A stretch of DNA of 19,012 bases from Prasinococcaceae sp. CCMP 1430 (Eukaryota; Prasinodermophyta; Palmophyllophyceae; Prasinococcales; Prasinococcaceae), in assembly GCA_013416795.1 (NCBI GenBank), contig RQSC01000015.1, positions 585,836 to 604,847 on the forward strand. Direction: 5' to 3'. Positions 9,901 through 15,957 of the stretch are shown here, piece after piece. A program made the position numbers and the translations under genes. Position 1 is the stretch's first letter. Each line of letters starts with the position of its first letter. Below the pieces are notes generated by a model. The model saw only the letters and a list, made by a program, of their open reading frames with translations, made no database searches and had not been told where the DNA came from.

Positions 9901-10356
9901 GCGGTGCGCGGTGCGGCCGGGAGCTCTGCCAGATTTGCCGTCTGCCCCGTCCTGGTGGTCACAGCCCTCGCGAGAAACGTCGCCTCTGGTAGGGCTCATA
10001 CTGCTGCTCGCAAGCTGTTCCGGAGACCGCATCCGCTGCTGTTGTTGGAGATATTCGTATATGCCTACCCTCCTCTCGGGATCCGCTGCGTCTGCAGCAA
10101 CTGCGGCGTGTGAGCTCTCCTCTTCCCAGGCGTAGTCCTCGCACTCCGCGAAATCGTCGTCGTCACCATTGCCCTCGCTGCTGCTGTTCGGGTCACCATT
10201 ATTGTGGCGATGACTGACGTCCTCTGCGTCATGTACGCCACGGCCAAAGCCGAGCTCACAACCAGTACCGATGTCGGCAACGTCGGCACCCTCGCGTCGT
10301 GGGGCGATCAGCACGATGTCGTCCAAACTAGCGGAGTCTTCCTCGCTGCTACCCAT
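6961..10356 (-). CDS. Large NYN/PIN-like nuclease-domain protein (1131 aa, single exon)
   Basis: I do not recognise the full protein, but residues about 712-860 look like an NYN/PIN-like RNase fold. VMVLLDLDNWPSFFEKLP gives D721, D723 and N724 at the end of the first strand; KDSADAVLCMFAAEIRE gives D799 and D802; CAFVLISEDAIFLQ gives D828 in the usual S-x-D position; GQLVMLVR would be the last strand. These acidic residues fit a metal-dependent PIN/NYN active site. The first 700 residues are disordered: acidic, Ser- and Asp-rich with His/Gln/Pro tracts. Near the start, DDIVLIAP resembles a SUMO-interacting motif. After the domain come His-rich (HHHGGGAADHHH) and polyproline stretches, then a charged C-terminal region (RRFICSQRHARAP, LKRLCTEWGSELKLTYG) of unknown type. 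The start is the first in-frame ATG, 10354-10356; the longer upstream reading begins only with GTG. RNA or DNA processing is inferred, not shown. Confidence 0.68.
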   Translation of the reverse strand: MGSSEEDSASLDDIVLIAPRREGADVADIGTGCELGFGRGVHDAEDVSHRHNNGDPNSSSEGNGDDDDFAECEDYAWEEESSHAAVAADAADPERRVGIYEYLQQQQRMRSPEQLASSSMSPTRGDVSREGCDHQDGADGKSGRAPGRTAHRDGFNDDVRDSRCNANPLQSSQHLLRQDREAANSGESDAGGDVMGGASADQTSPSASDDEQVRGLMQGDGLQSSFVETAHCEGSRDSDGSAQADSANTPVIDGSDLGSYADGPTHWFLSEEVQGQREMHASSSSGNCSSGEGGEGCRDARVHALRRQERAISPLSSMFPGTASPFYAATDHRRLEEALMAGSAVSPDSDAVDKTSCPSSDGSGNDNSHDFQRHECGSDDHTRRDKFRIDQTWTSDIQGDSPGAAHESFSPSLNEGLDPIQQLSQQLIAADRDVQRPHYSHVVDPLAAMPHPPPPPQHRQQGYHDAWPTGAMPPPATTHYPLPPQHIPSHAVAPQSEDHRDSSLSLGCTIAPRPDGSWEVRASFATRAEAFRAMDAVMALGEPGNAQPGAPKVAPSTVAPDPTRMGAACVLPSAPTDDATTTSAESRGDDSDWQTGLFLEEDPNASGPSSSRSTGSPREHADDPRGREPSPGVISVAPSHADRPSDLGGARQAAPAGADDGHDDATPPAPSPTLTTAAETAPVAAKPQSKRAGSKASGKPKDALPWDSDTLADANVMVLLDLDNWPSFFEKLPFEMPADGVLVAAFAREDVGPGSRGAGSGKAGADAGTTMHSMIQNKSAQRMLARKQLHLEATRPVKDSADAVLCMFAAEIREKVSDSCAFVLISEDAIFLQAQTTLQAKGQLVMLVRSRSYDEVATLVVQLNHQTMDQLKVVGHQPGSKRGKGIASTSGTHGALATTARAFNAKTHHHGGGAADHHHSKSRSQHGASKSKQQQRTVSVQHPGNAIQGRRINLARVASWPDNADATTMQRAPPPPQSASHHPPLSVSLPQGSLPEPLVRPPPPPPEDLPRQLGDKSQRPSGYEMVRRDMIRATPQALHQHSKFGPTPDGRSSRAAAQELRRFICSQRHARAPAAQAARHLDANCTGWRGSAHTASLLPLKRLCTEWGSELKLTYGTLQGSQFGSTYVTAK

Positions 10357-11363
10357 TTTTCGCAGCCTATGCCGCACGTGCGCATTCACTGCAGGCCCAG
10401 CACCTCTGCCGGACAAGACGAGGAGCCGCGGCCTGGGTGCGCACACCGGCAGCGAGAGAGCGGTTCCGCCAGAGCCCCTCGGATCGCCACCGCGCAGCAC
10501 TTGCCCCTTCTCTGCTCACGCGGCCCACCGCCTTTTGCTCTGCTCGCTTTCGCCCCTGCACCGCTGTCTGTCAGCGCGCGCAGAAAAAAACTCTCGCGCC
10601 ACAAGAAACCTGCCTTCGCCCTGCCGGCGGCGCTGGGCGCGCTTAACCCCCCCCCGCCCCACGCCCACCGCACCCCTCGGCCTCTCACCTGTAGGGCCCA
10701 CGCACGCGACACCTCCTCCCCCGCTGACCTCCCCTCCCCCCCTCCCTCTGTGGCCCCCGGCCGCCCGCGCGCGCTGTGGCCGCGCGCAGCGCGCCCCCGC
10801 CCGAGAGGGTGTTACCGCCTGCGGCAAAAAAAAAAAAAAAAAAAAACATCGGTGAGGAATATACCGGTCATCCCGATTGGTTCGACGACAGGACAGGCAG
10901 CGCAAAACAGCGCCCAAAACGCCACGAGGCATGAGTTTGGGTTATTACATCATTTCTAATTTGAGCACACGCCCTCCCTTTTTGTGTGTTTGTGGTAGGA
11001 TGAAAAAGGGTTCAATACCTTCGAAAAAGTTGGTCATTTTGAGAGGGTTTCGCACGGGCGTATTTTCCGGGGGAAATTCCGTCGAAAACGTCCGGAGGAA
11101 AATCCGGGGGGGGCGGCGCGCGCGCGACGTAGCGCGCGACGAAATCCTTTCCTACCGCATAAATCCGCGGTTTGAACCTGTGTTAGTCTCCTCTGAAGCG
11201 TGAAATGGAAGGTGTTATCATCGAGTATGGTGTGGGAAATGTAATTGCGGTTGTTTGAGTTTGCGTGGGAGCGCTTTTGTTGAAAACGGTGCCGCAAAAC
11301 CGGCGTCGGCGTGGTCGCCCGGGGGGGGCGACGCCGCCCGCCCCACCATTCGCCTGAGCGCTC
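10357..11363. other. Divergent intergenic region between NYN-protein and J-ferredoxin genes
   Basis: About 1 kb with no supported gene. 10357-10825 is very C/G-rich and probably 5' UTR of the minus-strand gene. A 21-A run follows (10826-10846). From 10850 to about 11300 GC drops and AT-rich words appear. CCGATTGGTT at 10873 contains an inverted CCAAT box. Two similar decamers, TCCGGGGGAAA and TCCGGAGGAAA, lie around 11066-11100, and GCGCGCGACG is directly repeated at about 11120-11141. The region likely contains both promoters. Confidence 0.5.
10826..10846. repeat. A21 homopolymer (T21 on the minus strand)
   Basis: Twenty-one consecutive A on +. On the minus strand this reads T21 followed directly by GCCGCAG, an excellent polypyrimidine tract plus 3' splice site, 464 bp before the ATG of the minus-strand NYN-protein gene. 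A 5'-UTR intron acceptor is therefore plausible; a retroposon poly(A) tail is the alternative. Confidence 0.6.
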
Positions 11364-12323
11364 ATGCGGTACTTTTGGTGCGTGGCGCGCCGGAAGCCGC
11401 CGCGCACGCGCGGGCGGCGGCGGCCGGCGGCGGCGTGCGAAGCAGAGGGGCTCGTGCTCGTGCCCAGCAGCGACGAGGCACGCCACTTTCGCTCCCTTGG
11501 TGGCGGCGACGATGGGGCTGTAGAGCTCGCCAATGCGCCCGGCGACTTCTTCGAGCTCTTGGGGCTGGAGGAGGACTGCACGGAGGACGACGTGAAGGCG
11601 TCCTACAGGAGATTACAGAAGATTGTCCACCCGGACGTCGCGGGCGCTGCCGCCTCCGAGGCCTCCGCCCTCCTGAACGCCGCGCTGCCGCTGCTCTGTG
11701 ACGAACAGTTCCGCGTACGCTATGCCGCCGCGCGGCGGCGCCTGCGTGAGCTCGGCGAGGGTGGCTTCGACGGAACGTGCGTGAGCACTTGGGCTGACGG
11801 CGAAGACGGCAACCCGCTGGCGGTCTTCGTCGATGAGGGGCAGTGCATCGGCTGCACGCACTGTTCTGACATCGCGCCGGACACCTTCGCCATGGAGATG
11901 ACCCACGGGCGCGCACGGGTGACCACGCAGTGGGCTGACGTCGCCGAGGCCATATCGGAGGCGATAGACATGTGCCCCGTCGACTGCATCTATTACGTCC
12001 GAAGCACGTCGCTGGCGCTGCTCGAGTTCGTGATGAAGGGCTGCGAGCGTGAAGACATCGCCATTCTGAGGCGGCGACTCAGTGGCAACCTCAGCTCATC
12101 CGCATCCAAGGAGTCGCCCTTCACCAAGGCGGAGGTTTTCCTCAAGGCCCGCAGCAAGAAGGCGGATCGTCCACGTGACGGCCCCGTGGGTTTCGACCCG
12201 CGCCAAGCCGCTGTCGATGATAGCGTCGACGATGCGGAGCTCGCCGAACACGCGGCGAGCATAGCGCGCGCGTTCCTCGCGCTCCCTGCGGACGTTCGCG
12301 AGCAAGGATGGCCTCGAGGATGA
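11364..12323 (+). CDS. J-domain protein fused to a 4Fe-4S ferredoxin domain (319 aa)
   Basis: Co-chaperone with an iron-sulfur domain. The same architecture is known for Chlamydomonas plastid proteins CDJ3-CDJ5, which recruit plastid Hsp70. Residues 1-28 are Arg-rich and free of acidic residues until E27, suiting an organelle transit peptide. Residues 61-127 form the J-domain (DFFELLGLEEDCTEDDVKAS, YRRLQKIVHPD with the essential HPD at 89-91). Residues 153-212 form the ferredoxin: CIGCTHC gives C161, C164 and C167, and CPVDC gives C204 with an extra C208, enough ligands for one [4Fe-4S] cluster. Residues 213-319 are a charged helical tail without a known domain. There is no intron. An in-frame TGA at 11355-11357 fixes ATG 11364 as the first start. 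The stop is 12321-12323, with TGTAA at 12361 as a possible poly(A) signal. Plastid localisation is inferred from the family. Confidence 0.92.
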   Translation: MRYFWCVARRKPPRTRGRRRPAAACEAEGLVLVPSSDEARHFRSLGGGDDGAVELANAPGDFFELLGLEEDCTEDDVKASYRRLQKIVHPDVAGAAASEASALLNAALPLLCDEQFRVRYAAARRRLRELGEGGFDGTCVSTWADGEDGNPLAVFVDEGQCIGCTHCSDIAPDTFAMEMTHGRARVTTQWADVAEAISEAIDMCPVDCIYYVRSTSLALLEFVMKGCEREDIAILRRRLSGNLSSSASKESPFTKAEVFLKARSKKADRPRDGPVGFDPRQAAVDDSVDDAELAEHAASIARAFLALPADVREQGWPRG

Positions 12324-12422
12324 GCGATGAGCGCGCGCACGCGCAAGTCACAGAACGTACTGTAAACACACATATGCTGTACTGTGCTACTCCTCGTGCT
12401 TTCGCTACGACCGCCCCCCTGC

Positions 12423-14324
12423 CTACCCATCGGTGAGGTGCCAGCATTGCTTCATGAGCGCCTCGAAGCGCGTGTCGTCGTGCACTCCGCCACTCTCGCA
12501 CTCGTAGTACGCGACAAACGCGGCGTGCGGCACATGGCCGTGCTCAGCAGTTCCAGCACCCGGAGCTCCGCCTGCTGACGCCGAGAAGTGCGACACAAAG
12601 TCTCTGAGCACGCTTGAAGGCGAGGCCGACCCTTCAGCGACGCTCTGTGGATGCGTTGGCGCGGAGACGTCGTGTCCAGCACCAATCGTGCGCGCACCGG
12701 CAGAGAGTCGTCAGCACATGGGTGAGAGCAGAGGCGGTGAGAGAATCAATGTGCAAGTGCGTGTGCACGTGCGCGCGTGCGAGTGCGTACGAGGCGCGCG
12801 CATCTAGACATTCATCAATGCACGCCCGGCAGCACGCACCGGATGCACCCTCGGGTCAAACATGGCGATGAGCTCGTCAAGAGCGATCACGGGACGCCCG
12901 CGCGCAAGCAGTTCCCAGACGCGCTCGACCCATGCGCGTCGATACTCCGGCAATGCCCCCCGACACGCCGCGCCGAGGGCGTCCACAGGAGCGGCGTTCG
13001 CCCCCGCGTCTCCGGAGGGTCCCAGGGCATACAGGAATGCCGCGACCTTGTCCGCCTCAGAGACGTTGGCGATCCCAGCGAGCGCTTGCGAGAAGTCCCC
13101 ATAGCCCACGGTTGCCACTCTACGTGCGCCTGCGGGCGCACCGTCGGGCGGCGCCAGCATCGACAGCGCCGAGAGGCGCTGCGTGAAGCGCAGCGCGCCG
13201 GCACCAGCGAGCGCCTGGCGAATGCGCATGAGCGCGTCGGCAGTGTCTGCTGGAGCGACGGGAGGCAGCGCGCTGCTTGACGCGGCGGCCGCCGCTGCAT
13301 GGGAGGCGGCTTCGCCCGCAGCATGGGAGGCGGCTTCGGCCGCCGCCTCCTGCGACGCCGCTAGCTCCTGCTCCGCCCTCGACGCGCGCGTCTCCGCCTC
13401 GTCCGCCTGCCGACGTGCGCTCTCCAGCAGCTCCTGCATCTCCCAGTATCCGAGGGGCGATCCGCCGACCATCGACGCAGGAGGGCCGTACGCCGGCATT
13501 CCCTTCCCCGGCGATGCTTTGGGCTTCGGTGTCTGGTTCCACGGCCCGCCGGAGTTGTCGTCGAAGATCACGCCACTGCCGGACCGACCCGCGTGCGCAT
13601 AGACGTGCCTTGCCTCGTTCCTTTGCAGTGCGTGCTCCTGCGCCAACTCCTGACGCGAGTCCGACGAGAGGAACGACCCAATCGAAGTGAGGGACCCGCG
13701 GGGGGCCTGCGAACGGCGGGCCAAGATCACGGGCTCGGAGGAGCTCCAATCCGTCCCGAAGCTTGACTTGGTCCGCAGGTCGCTGCCCCGCCTCTTGAGC
13801 GGGGACGGGCTGACGTCCGCGCCGGGCCCGCCGCCTGCGAGTGCTGCGATCCCCGTCGATGGCCGAGACTTGGGCGTCATCCCGGGCCTGGTGGCAAGCT
13901 CGTCAGCCATGACGCCCGGGCCCGAGAGGCTCGACTTCCCGTGCTGATTGCTGCCCCGCCGCGCGACCCGCGGCGGGGTCGCGTCGGGCCCGCCGCCGGC
14001 GGTGAGCGCCGCCAGCGACGGCGCCGAGGAGCGTAGTGCCGGGCCGGGGGTCGCCGCGCGCGAGCGCAAGCGGCTGTGCCCGTCCAGCGCAGTGTCGAGC
14101 AGGACGCCGTTCGCCCCGAGCGACTCCAGTTTGGCGCGCGCCGGGTTGACCTTCTTCGCGCTCGCGCTGCCGTCGACTAAAGACACGAAGTCGGAGCCGA
14201 GGTGGCCGTGCCGCTGGCGCTCCGCGAACTGGTGCGCGTGCTGCCCGTTCAGGTAGGCCTCGCTTGCGATCTGCTGCGCGTCCAGGAACGCCTCGCGGAC
14301 AGCTGGGTCCACCGAGTCCGCCAT
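12423..14324 (-). CDS. Calcyphosin-like EF-hand-fold protein with degenerate calcium loops (568 aa, two exons)
   Basis: Exons on the minus strand are 14324-12840 and 12644-12423. The phase-0 intron has CCG|GTGCGTGC, branch-like GTGCTGACG and CATCCACAG; it joins FDPRVHP to SVAEGSASPSSVLRDFVSHF, which restores the calcyphosin pattern HP-x-V-x-x-G...F-x-x-F. Later AAFVAYYECESGG and DTRFEALMKQCWHL match the family's EF-x-x-YY...D-x-x-F...W-x-L ending. Thus residues about 360-568 look like the four-EF-hand calcyphosin/CAPSL fold, but no loop has the D-x-D-x-D-G ligands. Residues 1-290 are low complexity, with two related segments each containing RRGS (near S124 and S181), a basophilic (PKA-type) kinase consensus. 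Residues about 291-351 form an Ala/Glu-rich coiled coil. Calcyphosin-like proteins are often ciliary; a structural role without Ca2+ is inference. The gene is convergent with the J-ferredoxin gene, 99 bp apart. Confidence 0.68.
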
Positions 14325-14377
14325 CGCGCCCGCCCCCCTCTCTTCGCAGCCCCGCCCCCGCCCAGCGGCCGCTCGTC

Positions 14378-14401
14378 CGCGCGCGCGCGCGCGCGCGCGC
14401 C
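14378..14401. repeat. (CG)n microsatellite
   Basis: About twelve CG dinucleotides in a row, 54 bp upstream of the ATG of the minus-strand calcyphosin-like gene. Confidence 0.9.
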
Positions 14402-14511
14402 CCCGCGCCGAACGGCCGCCTGGCGCGCCCTATGCACCCGTTTCTCGCCGACGCACACACCCCACCCCCCGCCCCGCCGCTGCGCACACCCGGCCGGTCA
14501 ACACACTCTAC

Positions 14512-14590
14512 GATGCGTGTGTATGCGTGTGCGTGTGCGTCCGTGCTCGTGTGCGTGCGTGCGTGCGTGTGCGTGCGCGTGCGCGTGTGT
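14512..14590. repeat. GTGC/GTGT-type microsatellite
   Basis: Degenerate GTGTGTATGCGTGTGCGTG and GTGCGTGCGTGCGTGTGCG sequence, alternating purine-pyrimidine (Z-DNA prone), with no unique content. Confidence 0.85.
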
Positions 14591-14770
14591 ACCCGGCGAC
14601 GACCCCGTCCGCGCGCGCGCGCCGGCCGCACGGCGGCTGCGCGGCACAGCTCCTCGCCCCGGCGCCGGCCCGGCCGGCCGCGCGATCGATCGCTCGCGCG
14701 TTACCCGTTTTGGGTCCCCCGCGACACCCACACCCACCCAGCCGCAGCGCAGCGCCCCGCAGGCAGAGCA

Positions 14771-14794
14771 CCAACCAACCAACCAACCAACCAA
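14771..14794. repeat. (CCAA)6 microsatellite
   Basis: Six perfect CCAA units, followed 36 bp later by degenerate CCAACCACCCACCCAACC sequence. Confidence 0.92.
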
Positions 14795-15087
14795 GCGGCG
14801 CACGTGGTGGCCTTGCGGCGGGGGCTCCATCCAACCACCCACCCAACCTCCCGTCTGTCCCCAACCTCACCTCCCCCCTCCCACCCACCCACCCTCCCTG
14901 GCTGGCTGGCCGTGTTCGCGACGCGCTCTCTCGATCGATCTTCCGTCGGCCCTCGCCGACGCATTCGTTCACCGCGGAATCGCGTGCGACGGCGGGGCGT
15001 GCCCACCGCCCCACACACCCACACGCACACTTCCCCCCCCCTCCCCCCCCTGCCACCCGCAGCACGCCGCGCGCGCGAGTTCCCCGA

Positions 15088-15111
15088 GCGCGCGCGCGCG
15101 CGCGCGCGCGC
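15088..15111. repeat. (GC)n microsatellite
   Basis: Uninterrupted GC dinucleotides immediately before the 142-bp tandem duplication. Confidence 0.88.
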
Positions 15112-15127
15112 AAACGACAACATCCCC

Positions 15128-15407
15128 GGGTTTGACCCGTTTAACACCTGGTCTAAGCCCACGAAGCTCCGCTCAACATCCGAGATATCCCTGCTTGACC
15201 GGATTTAGCCTGAAAGGACCGACCCGGTCTACCGCCCCCGCGACTTCGTTGTAAGTCGCGCGAACTTTTGGGTTCGACCCGGTTGACGCCTGGTCTAATC
15301 CCACGGAGCTCCGCTCAACATCCCAAACATCCCTGCCTGACCGGGTGTGTCCTCGAGGGGCGAACCCGGTCTACCACCGCGCGACGTTTTGTCGCGCGAA
15401 CTTCTGT
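15128..15407. repeat. 142-bp tandem duplication with conserved hairpins
   Basis: Copy 1 starts at 15128 (GGGTTTGACCC) and copy 2 at 15270 (GGGTTCGACCC). The exact word GCTCCGCTCAACATCC lies at 15166 and 15308, 142 bp apart. Other shared words are CCTGGTCTAA, CCCGGTCTACC and CGCGCGAACTT. Each copy ends with an 8-bp hairpin: 15239-15246 with 15253-15260, and 15378-15385 with 15391-15398. The two stems differ in sequence yet both pair fully. It is not a tRNA: no acceptor stem or anticodon arm can be folded. Confidence 0.88.
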
Positions 15408-15416
15408 GAACGCTTT

Positions 15417-15441
15417 TTTGAATGTGCACTGCACATTCAAA
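15417..15441. repeat. Perfect 12-bp-arm palindrome
   Basis: TTTGAATGTGCA, one C, then TGCACATTCAAA: a near-continuous inverted repeat. It follows a T-run directly and lies 10 bp after the second copy of the 142-bp repeat. It could form a cruciform or bind a dimeric protein; its function is unknown. Confidence 0.9.
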
Positions 15442-15449
15442 TTGAACTG

Positions 15450-15491
15450 AATTTCGGCCCATTTTCGGGTCGGAAATTCGGCCTTTTTTTT
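15450..15491 (+). other. Imperfect hairpin followed by T8
   Basis: GAATTTCGGCCC (from about 15450) can pair with GGGTCGGAAATTC (to about 15479) with two mismatches, then GGCC and eight T. The shape is that of a hairpin with a T-run (a Pol III-type stop needs only the Ts). No adjacent gene clearly uses it. Confidence 0.45.
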
Positions 15492-15957
15492 GTGGGGGAC
15501 CTCGCGCCGGAGCCTTCGATGTACTCGTCGAGGACCTACTCGGTGTGTGTGTGTGGGGGGGGGGGTGTTGGCAAGGGCGGCGGCGGCGATGCCGACGGAG
15601 GCAGCGCGAGCGCGGTCGGCGCGTTCGGACGAGCTTCGCCCGCGTGCGTGCGCGGGCGCTGCGCCCCGCGGCCGCTCCCGCGAGGGCGCACGTGCGCGAG
15701 TGAGTGGCCTCCCGAGGCAGCGGCGCCCAGGCAGCGGCGCGTGCTCCTTCCGCCCTCATGTTGGTGGACATGTGCTCGTGGCGCCGCTTTACGATGCGCG
15801 AAGAGGCGAGCGGCGGCGTGCTACGGAGCGCGTCCTGTTGCAAAAATGTGTGGTCGTAGCGCGGCGCGTGCCGCGCGCCGCCCGCTCGCGCGCACGCCGG
15901 GTGAATGGCGCGTGCTCGCGAGCGGGCGGGGGCGGCTCGCGGGGCCGGCGAGCCAAC

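Larger units (their letters stand above)
14325..15957. other. Gene-poor 1.6-kb spacer
   Basis: No coding region that I can support on either strand; open frames here are products of GC-rich simple repeats. It contains (CG)n at 14378-14401, GTGC-type repeats around 14512-14590, (CCAA)6 at 14771-14794, (GC)n at 15088-15111, a 142-bp tandem duplication (15128-15407), a palindrome (15417-15441), a hairpin followed by T8 (about 15451-15490) and a GT/G11 tract (about 15543-15565). The first few hundred bases presumably hold the promoter of the minus-strand calcyphosin-like gene. Confidence 0.6.

Noticed and set aside
10826-10846. Poly(A) tail of a retrotransposed sequence
   Set aside because: No upstream reverse-transcriptase or gene-like sequence and no target-site duplication seen; the minus-strand splice-acceptor reading explains the adjacent GCCGCAG better.
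12804-12839. Unspliced end of the calcyphosin-like ORF (RAAGRALMNV, stop at 12804)
   Set aside because: A strong GTGCGTGC donor precedes it, and splicing to 12644 restores the family's C-terminal EF-hand pattern and ending.
14202-15254. Several 200-350 residue ORFs on both strands upstream of the calcyphosin-like gene
   Set aside because: They arise from (CG)n, GTGC and (CCAA)n repeats; no domain, strong Pro/Arg/Thr bias and no splice logic.
15270-15407. tRNA gene suggested by GGGTTCGACCC and CCTGGTCTAA words
   Set aside because: No 7-bp acceptor stem, anticodon arm or correct A-box to B-box spacing could be folded.
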